From assembly GCA_028873825.1 (NCBI GenBank), contig JAPPNM010000105.1:1-37484 (forward strand): DNA of 37,484 nucleotides. The letters run 5' to 3'. Each line of letters opens with the position of its first letter. Position 1 is the stretch's first letter. Of this stretch, positions 19,201 to 26,033 are shown piece after piece. This DNA is from Gemmatimonadota bacterium (lineage in GTDB: Bacteria; Gemmatimonadota; Gemmatimonadetes; Longimicrobiales; Gaopeijiaceae). The translations under genes and the position numbers were made by a program. The notes beneath the pieces were generated by a model that was not told where the DNA came from, searched no databases, and saw only the letters and a program-made list of their open reading frames with translations.

Positions 19201-19639
19201 AGACCTGGCCGTCTTCGCCCAGATGATGCTGGACCGGGGCGTCGCGGCGCCGTGCCGGGCCGACGCCGAGTCGGGACTGCCCTGCCACCGCCCCCGCTTC
19301 GCGCCCGCCTCGATCTTCTCCCAGGGCTGGGTCGAGCGGATCGCGCGGCGGCAGTCCCCCGGGTCCTCGCGCGCCCTCGGCTGGGACACTCCCTCGGAGC
19401 GCTCCTCCGCCGGCGACTACTTCTCGGCCCGCTCCTTCGGCCACACCGGATACACCGGCACCTCCATCTGGATCGACCCCGAGCAGCAGCTCGCCGTCGT
19501 GCTCCTCACCAACCGCGTGAACCCGACGAGAGCGAACCGCAAGCACATTCCGCTGCGGCGCGGGGTACACGACCGGGTGGCGCGCGCGATCGCGGACACG
19601 CCGCCGCGGCGCCGCCCCGGCGCTCCCGACCCCCCCTGA
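16280..19639 (+). CDS. GH3 NagZ fused to AmiE-like serine hydrolase
   Basis: This gene encodes 1119 residues from GTG 16280, right after the nagZ stop. A signal segment ends in the lipobox LALGSC. Residues 60-620 form a second NagZ-type GH3 enzyme, about half identical by eye to its neighbour: KHFPGHGDTRADSH at 260-273 with dyad D271/H273, and nucleophile D346 in FTDALRM. A linker of about 100 polar, Gly/Glu-rich residues follows. Residues about 735-1119 are a beta-lactamase-fold hydrolase with SLTK (S795, K798), YSD (Y885) and HTG (1055-1057), the motif set of AmiE-like and esterase-type members. In Bacillus the AmiE amidase releases stem peptides from MurNAc, and here it is joined to the glucosaminidase. 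GH3/beta-lactamase fusions are also known in Bacteroidota. A duplicated nagZ is inferred. Confidence 0.9.
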   Translation: MGARKAFAPTGAGRSRPADPAPLRSRRRTALLRGPVAAVLLALGSCTGPAPRPANPPAPPAAALDDDARRWVAETLATLTLREAVAQLVIPWISGGYAPESDPVFRELLGWVDEGLGGVLISIGVPDAYAAKLNRLQSRARIPLLVTSDFENGGPGMRINHSYALPSLLPQGGGTSFPPTMAFGAAGDEELAFEYGRITAAEARAVGVHWLFAPVLDVNSNPDNPVINTRSFGEDPVAVGRLGAAFIRGARAGGALTTAKHFPGHGDTRADSHIELPVIGADRERLDRVELVPFRMAVDAGVDAVMTAHVAVPGVLGDDRPATMSPELMTGLLRGEMGFGGILFTDALRMGAITGGYGAGEAAVLALQAGSDVLLAPDGIGVTIEAVAGAVESGRVARERIDVSVRRLLEAKARLGLHRGAQVDPVGVATRVGAAGHRAVAESAAAASITLVRDREGVLPLARGTSLLSVTYARPGDLLAGRAFDAALRPSAARFSAARVGPGTPWAVYDSLLHAARDADAVVVGAYVPPRSGLGSVGVPAGFRAFVEAVGGRSGPGVAVVSFGSPYLLSAFPDAGTYLLAWGGREVSQRAAARAVAGEAAISGRLPVSIPPLHRAGEGLDRAARARMAERDEAGERQADPLREAGFVPGEEEGEAGAGTSSGDHATGGPGRWRGGEVHPDCATRPDDPAADPRDSTAAVPGAREAADLADTFCRAGNAIVSPREADPARAGMNADSLAALDDFILAALADSAAPGAALAVVRRGRLVRLRGYGRLDRDPAAPPVTPASIFDLASLTKAVGTTSAVVILAQRGLVALDDPVADHLPGWAGGDPAKARVTIRHLLLHRAGLPPFRRLFLETKGRDAYRDAIGAIPLDHPPGERTVYSDIGLMTAAFVVEAVAGMALDGFLRAEVWRPLGMSDTGFAPDSALWDRVATTELDEDCRGYHVHGVVHDENAYAVGGVAGHAGLFSSARDLAVFAQMMLDRGVAAPCRADAESGLPCHRPRFAPASIFSQGWVERIARRQSPGSSRALGWDTPSERSSAGDYFSARSFGHTGYTGTSIWIDPEQQLAVVLLTNRVNPTRANRKHIPLRRGVHDRVARAIADTPPRRRPGAPDPP

Positions 19640-19666
19640 TCCCTTCGTCGCGACCCGCTTACCACC

Positions 19667-21145
19667 ATGAACTTCGGCGGCCTCGACTTTGCGGTCCTCG
19701 TCCTCTACATGGCGGGCGTGACCGCCTGGGGCGCCTGGCTGGGCCGCTCGAACCGCGGCGGCGCCGACTACTTCCTCGGCGGCCGCAGCCTGCCGTGGTG
19801 GGCGGTCATGCTCTCGGTGGTGGCGACCGAGACCAGCACGCTGACCTTCCTGTCGATCCCCGGCGTCTCCTACCTGGGCACGCTGGCGTTCCTGCAGCTC
19901 GCCTTCGGCTACCTGGCGGGCCGCGCGGTCGTCGCCCGGATCCTGCTGCCCGCCTACTACCGCGGCGAACTGACCACCGCCTACGCCCTTCTGGAGACCC
20001 GTTTCGGCGGCGCGGCGCGGCGCTACGCGTCGGGGATCTTCATGATCGCCCGGCTGCTGGCCGACTCGGTGCGCCTATTCGCCACGGCGATCCCGCTGGC
20101 GATCGTCACGGGGTGGTCGTATCCGGCGTCGATTCTGGTGATCGGCCTGGCCACCCTGGCGTACACCTACCGCGGCGGCATCAGGGCGGTGGTGTGGGTG
20201 GACGCGCTGCAGATGGCGCTCTACGTGGCCGGCGGACTGATCGCGCTCCTGCTCCTGCACGCGGCGGTCGACGGCGGCTGGCCCGCGATCCTGGCCAGCG
20301 CCGGTTCGGCCGGAAAGACGCGGGTGCTCGACTTCGGCGCGTCGCCCGGGGTGGCCTACACCTTCTGGGCCGGCCTGATCGGCGGCGGCTTTCTGTCGAT
20401 GGCTTCGCACGGGACCGACCAGCTCATCGTGCAACGGCTGCTGACCTGCCACGACGCGGCGGAGAGCCGGCGGGCGCTGATCGGGAGCGGGTTCGCGGTG
20501 ATTCTGCAGTTCGCGCTCTTCCTCTTCGTGGGGCTCGGGCTCTGGGTCTTCTTCGAGGGACGCGAGTTCGCCGCCCCGGACGAGATATTCGCGCGCTTCA
20601 TCGTCGAGGAGATGCCCGCCGGCGTGCGCGGGCTGCTCATCGCGGGGGTGTTCGCGGCCGCGATGTCTTCGCTGTCGTCGTCGATCAACTCGCTGGCCTC
20701 GGCGAGCGCGTACGACTTCTGGGGGCCGCTCCGGCGGCGCGCGGGTGGGGACGGCGGCGAAGACGGCGGCGGCCGGGACGGGGACGCCGCGCAGGCAGGC
20801 GACCGCGACCTCATGGCGGCGGGCAAGGTCTTCACGCTGGTCTGGGCGGGGCTCCTGATCCTGGGCGCGATCGCCTTCATCCCGCTGTCGCGGGGTTCGG
20901 CGGCCGTCGAAGTGGCGCTGGCCGCGGCCTCGATGGCTTACGGAGGACTGCTCGGCGCCTTCGCGCTGGGCGTGCTCACCCGCCGCGTGAGCCAAACGGG
21001 AGCCATCGCCGGGATGACGGTGGGGGTGGGGACGGTGGCGGCGATCTGGGCGACGGCCCGGGGCGCGGTCGCGTGGCCGTGGTTCGTGTTCATCGGGCTG
21101 GCGGTCACGATGGCCGTGGGGTCGGCGTTCCGGACGAGGCGTTGA
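19667..21145 (+). CDS. Sodium:solute symporter (SSS family)
   Basis: This gene encodes 492 residues with about 13 hydrophobic segments and an inner-membrane SSS fold. Marks include DYFLGGRSLPWWAVMLSVVATETST near residues 35-58, TYRGGIRAVVWVDALQ near 165-180, GGGFLSMASHGTDQ, and the AAMSSLSSSINSLAS block of TM8-9. A hydrophilic Gly/Asp-rich loop of about 35 residues sits before the last four helices. The substrate cannot be read directly. Placed between amino-sugar hydrolases and a sugar kinase, it probably takes up GlcNAc and/or MurNAc. Its stop overlaps the putative TTG start of the kinase by four bases. Confidence 0.9.
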   Translation: MNFGGLDFAVLVLYMAGVTAWGAWLGRSNRGGADYFLGGRSLPWWAVMLSVVATETSTLTFLSIPGVSYLGTLAFLQLAFGYLAGRAVVARILLPAYYRGELTTAYALLETRFGGAARRYASGIFMIARLLADSVRLFATAIPLAIVTGWSYPASILVIGLATLAYTYRGGIRAVVWVDALQMALYVAGGLIALLLLHAAVDGGWPAILASAGSAGKTRVLDFGASPGVAYTFWAGLIGGGFLSMASHGTDQLIVQRLLTCHDAAESRRALIGSGFAVILQFALFLFVGLGLWVFFEGREFAAPDEIFARFIVEEMPAGVRGLLIAGVFAAAMSSLSSSINSLASASAYDFWGPLRRRAGGDGGEDGGGRDGDAAQAGDRDLMAAGKVFTLVWAGLLILGAIAFIPLSRGSAAVEVALAAASMAYGGLLGAFALGVLTRRVSQTGAIAGMTVGVGTVAAIWATARGAVAWPWFVFIGLAVTMAVGSAFRTRR

Positions 21146-22086
21146 AGGCGGGCGGGGGCCCGGGTCCGGGACGCGAAGGCGCGGACGTCCGGATCGGAGT
21201 TGACGGCGGCGGCACTCGCTCGCGGGCGCTGGCGGGAGACCGCGAAGGGCGGGAGCTGGGCGCGGCCGGCGGAGGACCGGGACTGATCGACCCGGCCGCG
21301 CCGGGCGACGCGGCGAAGGCGGTGGCGGCGGTCGCGCGCGAAGCTGCCGAGCGGGCGCGGGTGCGGCTTCCGGCGCGAGCGCTGTGGGCAGGACTGGCCG
21401 GGGCGGGCAACGAGCCGGCCCGCGCCGCCGTCGAGAAGGAGCTGCGTGGCGCGGGGCTGGCCCGGCGCGTGGTCGTCGGCTCCGACGTGGAGGCCGCGCA
21501 CGCGGACGCCTTCGGAGACGGGCCGGGCGTGTTGCTGGTGGCGGGCACGGGCTCGGTTGTTCGCGCCGTGGACCCCCGGGGCGAGGTCGCGACGGCGGGG
21601 GGCTGGGGGGCCTTGCTGGGCGACGAGGGCGGCGGCTACGGGATCGGGCTGGACGGCGTTCGCGCCGTGCTGCGCTCGGCCGACGGCCGGGAGCCGCCGA
21701 CGGATCTCACCGATGCGCTGCTCTCCGAGACGGGCGCCGGCGGACCGCGCGAGCTGGCCGGCTGGACGGCGGGCGCGAGCAAGGGAGAGATCGCGGCGCT
21801 CTCCGTGACGGTCGCGAAGGTGTCGAAGACGGGCGACTCGGTGGCTGCGCGGGTCGTGCATCGTGCGTTGTATGCCGTGCGCGAACACCTGGAGGCCGTG
21901 TTGGGGCGGACGTCGGGGTGGGGGGGGCGGCCGCCGGTGGCCCTGGTGGGGGGGTTGGTTCGCGAGGGGGGCGTGCTGCGCGAGGCGGTGGCGGAGGCGG
22001 CGGCGGGGGCGGGGTACGAGGTGCGGCGCGAAGAGGTGGTGCCGGAGCGCGGGGCGCTGAGGAGGGCGGTGGGGCTGGGGGGGTAG
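21142..22086 (+). CDS. BadF/BadG-type N-acetylhexosamine kinase
   Basis: This gene encodes about 314 residues. The start is uncertain: TTG 21142 overlaps the symporter stop (TTGA) and the conserved fold begins at IGVDGGGT about 18 residues later, with no ATG between. ASKHA-kinase marks are DGGGTRS (phosphate 1), VVGSDVEAAHADAF, LLVAGTGSV (phosphate 2), GWGALLGDEGGGYGIG, and ALVGGLV (adenosine). The family includes eukaryotic-type GlcNAc kinase and clostridial MurK, which phosphorylates MurNAc and GlcNAc. Context favours trapping of salvaged cell-wall sugars; the preferred sugar cannot be decided. The last 200 bases are extremely G-rich. Confidence 0.85.
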   Translation: MKAGGGPGPGREGADVRIGVDGGGTRSRALAGDREGRELGAAGGGPGLIDPAAPGDAAKAVAAVAREAAERARVRLPARALWAGLAGAGNEPARAAVEKELRGAGLARRVVVGSDVEAAHADAFGDGPGVLLVAGTGSVVRAVDPRGEVATAGGWGALLGDEGGGYGIGLDGVRAVLRSADGREPPTDLTDALLSETGAGGPRELAGWTAGASKGEIAALSVTVAKVSKTGDSVAARVVHRALYAVREHLEAVLGRTSGWGGRPPVALVGGLVREGGVLREAVAEAAAGAGYEVRREEVVPERGALRRAVGLGG

Positions 22087-22110
22087 CAGCCACTTCGCCT
22101 CTCCGGTTCA

Positions 22111-22160
22111 CGACGTAAAGAGGACGTTACATTATGTCAATCACAGTATACATTTTGGCG
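22111..22160. promoter_or_regulatory. AT-rich operator-like island, copy A
   Basis: Three blocks, GTAAAG, TTACATTATGTCA and TATACATTTTG, occur with spacers of 6 and 7 bases. The same blocks with exactly the same spacing recur at 29157-29207 while the spacers differ, which is the pattern of a protein-binding site. The middle block contains the inverted repeat ACAT-T-ATGT. It lies between the kinase stop and the end of the convergent outer-membrane gene, where a promoter is not expected, so it may be a remnant control region. Confidence 0.5.
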
Positions 22161-22189
22161 GCGCCTTCGGCTCGCCTTGCCCGGCGCCG
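22159..22189. terminator. GC-rich hairpin between convergent genes
   Basis: CGGCGCC at 22159-22165 pairs with GGCGCCG at 22183-22189 (7 bp stem, 17-base loop with further internal pairing). It could end transcripts from either side. There is no U-tract on either strand, so a simple intrinsic terminator is uncertain. Confidence 0.4.
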
Positions 22190-22226
22190 AGTCGGCCAGA
22201 CGCCCCGGCTGCAAAAGGCTGCACCG

Positions 22227-23672
22227 TCACCGTATCGGAACGCGGATCCATAGCTGGTGGGTCCACACGACGGCGCGGTCCAGCCAGAGCGCCCCGCTGG
22301 GGGCCGCGATGAAGTCGGGGCCACCGCCGTAGACGACGGAGATGCCACGGTCAGCCGCATTCCAGCCCCCCCCGATACCGGGCGTCCCCGTACCGGCGGT
22401 CACGCGCGTGGCGTACTGAATGTCGGTGTCGCTCAACCCGAATGTGACGGCCGCGGAGGGAGTCCACTCAATCCAGTTCTCGGACTGGCGGCGGGTGGTG
22501 CCCTCGACGTGGTCCTGCTGTTCAAGTCGATACTCGTACGACCGAAGATCAACCCCCAACTGAATTTCCAGGCGGTCGAACTCGTGGGAAACACCGGTGC
22601 GCAGCATCAGGTTCGCGAAATCGAAGTGGTTTTCGATCGTCTTGTCGCCAGCCTGAAGCGTGCCTCCGGCGGTTTCGACCGGCCCCTCCGCCTCCTGCCA
22701 GGTATGGCTCCGAATGGGCTGCAAGGCGACGTCGATGCCGAAGGTCGTGGGGCCTCGTCGTCGCGCGACGCCAAGTCCCAGCTCGTGCGCCCACGTAGTG
22801 CCCGGGTCCCGCGGGATGTTCTGGATCTGGTAGTTGGGGATCTTCGGGTGTGACTTGTAGTTGGTGCTCAGTGCGATCCCGATCGTCCACCCCGGCGCCT
22901 GCAGCCGGCGGGTCCATTCGACCTGTCCGGCCCAGGTGCGCGTCCGGTCTTCGTTGGTCTCGTCGAACTGGCTTGGGACGTCGACCCCGCCGGAGTCCTG
23001 TGTCCCGCGAAGCAAGATGACCCTCAGGTAGCTGACGTAGTGCGCCATGGAGACGCGGTTGTGGACCACGGTGAAGCCCAAGCGGTCGCCATCGCCCGCG
23101 CGGTAGGCGCCCGCGCGCACGTCAGTGATGCTGCCGCGCTGATCGATGCGCCAGGCGCCCGCGTACAGGAGATCGACGCCATCCATGGCGTTCAGCCGGG
23201 CGGTGGAAACGGACGCCCCCACGGACCAGCCGGCCCGGCCCACCTTGCGACCGACGTAGCCGCGTCCGTACAGGTTGCGGGACGACTCGTCGAATCCCAG
23301 GCCGTTGGCAACCTTCTGGAGAGCCGCCGACACGCCCCCGAACCAGCGACTGCCGCTCAGCAGCCCGGTGAGGGGGAAGGTCTTGGCGCCGCCGCCGTCG
23401 GCGGTGGCGTAGATGCCGTAGTAGGCGGGAGAGACCAGGAGGGACGACTCGGTCACGAAGACGCCCTTGGCGGGGTTTGACCAGCCGTCCGCGATGGAGT
23501 CGTCGATGGCGAAGCGGACCCCGCCCATGCCGAGCGTGGCCGAGGGCGCGGTGAGGAACTGGTCGCCGCTGGCGACGGGTACCGTGCGGATGGCGATGAG
23601 CTGGGCCTCGAGCGCCGAGGGAGGGAGGAACGCGAGCGGCAGGGCCGTCGTCAGGATTCGCAGGTTCTTCAT
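22227..23672 (-). CDS. Outer-membrane beta-barrel protein (PorV/FadL-like)
   Basis: This gene encodes 481 residues. The start at 23672 is chosen because AAAGGAA lies nine bases upstream and MKNLRIL opens a clear signal peptide ending SALEAQ at about residue 27. Upstream in-frame Met codons lack this. The mature N-terminus, VASGDQFLTAPSATLGMGGVRFAIDD followed by DGWSNPAKG, resembles the start of PorV- and FadL-like barrels. The rest alternates polar and hydrophobic residues in strand-length runs, ends in WIRVPIR, and has no catalytic motif. Cargo or partners cannot be inferred. Its leader and first codons are duplicated in inverted orientation at 27612-27735. Confidence 0.75.
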   Translation of the reverse strand: MKNLRILTTALPLAFLPPSALEAQLIAIRTVPVASGDQFLTAPSATLGMGGVRFAIDDSIADGWSNPAKGVFVTESSLLVSPAYYGIYATADGGGAKTFPLTGLLSGSRWFGGVSAALQKVANGLGFDESSRNLYGRGYVGRKVGRAGWSVGASVSTARLNAMDGVDLLYAGAWRIDQRGSITDVRAGAYRAGDGDRLGFTVVHNRVSMAHYVSYLRVILLRGTQDSGGVDVPSQFDETNEDRTRTWAGQVEWTRRLQAPGWTIGIALSTNYKSHPKIPNYQIQNIPRDPGTTWAHELGLGVARRRGPTTFGIDVALQPIRSHTWQEAEGPVETAGGTLQAGDKTIENHFDFANLMLRTGVSHEFDRLEIQLGVDLRSYEYRLEQQDHVEGTTRRQSENWIEWTPSAAVTFGLSDTDIQYATRVTAGTGTPGIGGGWNAADRGISVVYGGGPDFIAAPSGALWLDRAVVWTHQLWIRVPIR

Positions 23673-23770
23673 CGTCGGGTTCCTTTCGTTGGCGCGCGGC
23701 GGTGCGCGGCGGTCGCCGCGATCCGATATGTTTCGTCTACGACGAACGGTCGCCTGCATTACACCCGGAT
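23653..23770 (-). repeat. Leader and start of barrel gene (inverted repeat partner)
   Basis: This 118-base stretch holds the upstream region, ribosome binding site and first seven codons of the barrel gene. It is matched on the plus strand at 27612-27735 with roughly 85 per cent identity by eye and a few indels. A perfect TTCGTC-GTA-GACGAA inverted repeat occurs here but not in the other copy. Confidence 0.8.
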
Positions 23771-23856
23771 CGGGGGCCGGGGGGCGCCTCTCGTGGCGCT
23801 CTGCTGGCCCGGTGCCTCGGCGCTCTCGGTGGCTCACTGACCTTTGGGACACTACG

Positions 23857-23964
23857 CCGGGAGCTGGTGGGAGAATCCCCAAGGGAGGCCGGTGGAGCGT
23901 GCGCGTGTCGGGCAAGCGGCGCGTGGTGTTCCGCTTCGAGGACGGCGAGGCTGTTGATGTAGCC
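23857..23964 (+). pseudogene. HigB/RelE-type toxin remnant
   Basis: One frame reads GGRWSVRVSGKRRVVFRFEDGEAVDV, matching the conserved C-terminal half of HigB plasmid-maintenance killer proteins (W.VRVSGNWR..FRFEDG.A.DV). No N-terminal half precedes it and the terminal DYH is replaced by unrelated sequence. The fragment has no start of its own. No HigA antitoxin is seen. Confidence 0.65.
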
Positions 23965-23974
23965 GCCGGGAGCC

Positions 23975-24022
23975 TTGCTTCCAACGCAAGCATCGGCTAG
24001 CTTGCCTGCCCGCGCAAGGAGG
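23975..24022 (+). promoter_or_regulatory. Promoter and SD of the FitA remnant
   Basis: TTGCTT (23975-23980) and TAGCTT (23998-24003) are 17 bases apart, and the strong Shine-Dalgarno AAGGAGG (24016-24022) precedes ATG 24031. The promoter looks intact although the gene behind it is broken, and it could now drive the propeller lipoprotein at 24262. Confidence 0.5.
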
Positions 24023-24030
24023 CACTGCCC

Positions 24031-24165
24031 ATGGCAAGCAAAGCGATCCGGCACCTCGACGACGACATACGGACCAGCCTGCGAGTGCGGGCGGCCGGCA
24101 ACGGGCCGCTCAATGGAGGAGGAAGTCCGGCAGATCCTTCGCAAGGCAGTCGGGTGCGCGGAAAG
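24031..24165 (+). pseudogene. FitA-type antitoxin, frameshifted
   Basis: The first 26 codons (MASKAIRHLDDDIRTSLRVR and on) are the ribbon-helix-helix start of a FitA/VapB antitoxin. At about 24104 one extra C shifts the frame, and the family continues in the next frame as RSMEEEVRQILRKAVG. The antitoxin is therefore inactivated by one base, unless this is a sequencing error. The toxin gene that should follow is present only as an internal fragment. Confidence 0.75.
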
Positions 24166-24180
24166 CTCCCGAGATCTGAC

Positions 24181-24297
24181 GAGATCGAGGCGATGCTTAG
24201 CGACACTTTCGGGGACCGGGTGCTCCCGTTCGACAGCAATGCCGCTTGTGCTTGCGGCTACATGGCCGCCGCGCGCCGCTCCGCCGGGCGTCGTTGT
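24181..24297 (+). pseudogene. FitB (PIN) toxin fragment, copy 1
   Basis: The frame reads EIEAMLSDTFGDRVLPFDSNAACACGYMAAARRSAGR, matching the central/C-terminal part of FitB-type VapC toxins (IEAML...F.GRVLPFD..AA.AYA...A.RRAAGR). The N-terminal catalytic half and the last acidic motif are absent. The fragment runs in frame into the propeller lipoprotein, whose probable ATG (24262) lies inside it. Confidence 0.65.
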
Positions 24298-25434
24298 CGA
24301 GGGGCCGCCGTCCGTTTTCTCCTGGCAGCCGCCCTCGCGGGGCTTATGGCCGCCGCCTGCGGAGAGAGCCCGGTGGCGAACCGCGCACCCGTCGCCACGG
24401 ACGACCTCTCCGACGCCGAGATGTTCGGAGGGGACTCGCTTACAGTGGATCTCGCGGGCCACTTCGAGGACCCCGACGGGGACGCGCTTCGTTACGAGGC
24501 CAAGACTTCGGCGCCTGCGGCGGCCGGGGTGGCGGTGGCGGGCAGCGTGCTGACCGTGACGGCGCTGGCCTTGGGAGAGGCCACGGTGACGGTGACGGCC
24601 CATGATCCCGTGGGACTCACGGCAGACCAGGAGTTCATGGTGACGGTGGCGGTCCTCAGGCGGCTGACGAACCACGGTGCCTCGGGTCCCGCATGGTCTC
24701 CGGACGGGACCAGGATCGCCTTCTCGTCCTACCGCGACGCCGACGCGGAGATCTACGCGATAGACGCGGACGGAAGCGACGTGGAGCGAATGACGAACAA
24801 CAGTGTCTGGGATGTGGAGCCCGCGTGGTCCCCGGACGGGGCCAGGATCGCCTTCTTTTCCGATCGCGACAGCACCTGGAATATCTACGTGATGGACGCG
24901 GACGGAAGCGACGTGGAGCGGCTGACGGACAACAGTGCCCACGATTGGTGGCCCGCGTGGTCCCCGGACGGGGCCAGGATCGCCTTCTCGTCCTCCCGCA
25001 ACGGCATCTATGTGATGGACGCGGACGGGAGCGGCGTGAAGCGGCTGACGAACAATGGCTCGTATCCCGCATGGTCCCCGGACGGGGCCAGGATCGCTTT
25101 CGTGTCCGACCGCGCCGGCGGCAACCCGGAGATCTACGTGATGAATGCGGACGGGAGCGATGTGGAGCGGCTGACGAACAGCAGTGGCGGCGATTGGGAT
25201 CCCGCGTGGTCCCCGGACGGGACCAGGATCGCCTTCTCGTCCTACCGCGACGGCGACGCGGAGATCTACGCGATGGACGCGGACGGAAGCAACGTGGAGC
25301 GAATGACGAACAACAGTGCCTCGGATTCGTCGCCCACGTGGTCCCCGGACGGGACCAGGATCGCCTTCTCGTCCAACCGCGACGGCGACCCGCAGATCTC
25401 GGATATCTACGTGATGTACATCGCAGTCCGGTGA
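24262..25434 (+). CDS. TolB-like six-bladed propeller lipoprotein, copy 1
   Basis: This gene encodes 390 residues from ATG 24262, the start that leaves a normal lipoprotein signal (basic n-region, LLAAALAGLMAAAC). The frame is open back to 24031 but reads as antitoxin and toxin debris there. After the lipobox comes an Ig/cadherin-like domain (NRAPVATDDL...HFEDPDGDALRYEA...VTVTAHDP) of about 95 residues. Six PD40/TolB blades follow, of the form PAWSPDGxRIAFxSxRDxxxEIYxMDADGSDVERLTNN; blade 3 is shortened and the last ends MYIAVR. Such propellers bind proteins or peptides at the envelope. The exact role is unknown. It is paralogous with 27914-29107, and both probably once preceded a TonB receptor. 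Confidence 0.85.
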   Translation: MAAARRSAGRRCRGAAVRFLLAAALAGLMAAACGESPVANRAPVATDDLSDAEMFGGDSLTVDLAGHFEDPDGDALRYEAKTSAPAAAGVAVAGSVLTVTALALGEATVTVTAHDPVGLTADQEFMVTVAVLRRLTNHGASGPAWSPDGTRIAFSSYRDADAEIYAIDADGSDVERMTNNSVWDVEPAWSPDGARIAFFSDRDSTWNIYVMDADGSDVERLTDNSAHDWWPAWSPDGARIAFSSSRNGIYVMDADGSGVKRLTNNGSYPAWSPDGARIAFVSDRAGGNPEIYVMNADGSDVERLTNSSGGDWDPAWSPDGTRIAFSSYRDGDAEIYAMDADGSNVERMTNNSASDSSPTWSPDGTRIAFSSNRDGDPQISDIYVMYIAVR

Positions 25435-25482
25435 TCGTGCCCGGACTCCGAAGGCCCGGGCCGCCAGCCGAAGTCCGAAGTC

Positions 25483-25663
25483 GAGCATGAGCGAGCGGTC
25501 GAAGCGGTCGAGGCCGAGTTCAACGAGCGGCGCACGACCGGCCGGGAGATTGCCGGAGTGTTGCGGATCAGCGCGCGCAGGGTGGACCGGGTGAAGAAGC
25601 GGTTCGTGGAGAACGGTCTGGAAGCGGCACTCGGGAGCCGTCGGCGCCCGTCGTGCGGCATAC
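25483..25663 (+). pseudogene. IS630-type transposase N-terminal remnant
   Basis: One frame without a start reads EHERAVEAVEAEFNERRTTG, then REIAGVLRISARRVDRVKKR, then FVENGLEAALGSRRRP. This is the helix-turn-helix region of IS630-family transposases (IA..LGVS.RTV.RV.KRFVEEGLEAAL). The DDE catalytic part is missing, and the sequence switches at 25664 to the receptor promoter repeat. It occupies the place where the other copy has the AT-rich island. Confidence 0.65.
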
Positions 25664-26033
25664 CGTTCCAAGAATCCGCTCGGCGCCGCTCTTCGGGCGA
25701 ATGGTGCCGCTGTTCGCTTCTCGTGGAGCGTCGCTCCGCGAGCGGTCGAGGCGTTGACGGGGTCGCGGCCCTGGGTAGATTTAGGTGCGCCTAAACCAGA
25801 ATCAGGCAAGCCCAACCTAACCCAACGTCGAGCCGGTCCCAAGTCGTACTGCAATGAGCCCGTCGAGTCATACAGCGTACCGCCGCCGTGGAGTCGCATA
25901 CGCCACGGCGTGCGCACTTCCCGTCCTGGCCCTTCCCGTACCCCTGGCCACGCAGAACCCCGCCCGCGCTGGCCAAGACACTTCCCTGATCGTCGCGGGC
26001 CGGATCGTGGACGACTCGGGCCGGGCCATCCCG
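25664..26033 (+). repeat. Receptor promoter and 5' end, duplicated copy
   Basis: This 370-base stretch matches 29205-29601 (promoter, palindrome, leader and first codons of the TonB receptor). The main difference is a 27-30 base deletion inside the signal-peptide region. The match stops at ATCCCG (26033), where VapC sequence begins. Confidence 0.85.
25754..25795 (+). promoter_or_regulatory. Duplicated receptor promoter with imperfect palindrome
   Basis: TTGACG (25754-25759), a 16-base spacer and TAGATT (25776-25781) form a promoter. The palindrome at 25780-25795 reads TTTAGGTGCGCCTAAA, one substitution away from the perfect version at 29321-29336. It now precedes a chimeric pseudogene. Confidence 0.55.

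Larger units (their letters stand above)
24181..25469 (+). repeat. Direct repeat, propeller unit copy 1
   Basis: This stretch matches 27835-29142 from the FitB fragment through the propeller gene to the shared 3' tail GATCGTGCCCGGACTCCGAA. The match ends sharply at GCCGCCAGCC, after which the two copies carry different sequence. Confidence 0.85.

Noticed and set aside
16112-19570. Antisense open frame of 1152 codons over the NagZ-AmiE fusion and symporter side
   Set aside because: It is a GC-skew shadow. The composition is Arg/Gly/Ala/His-rich with no domain, while the sense strand has complete catalytic motifs.
24656-25434. CRISPR-like tandem repeat structure
   Set aside because: The repeats are in frame, degenerate at third positions and encode propeller blades.
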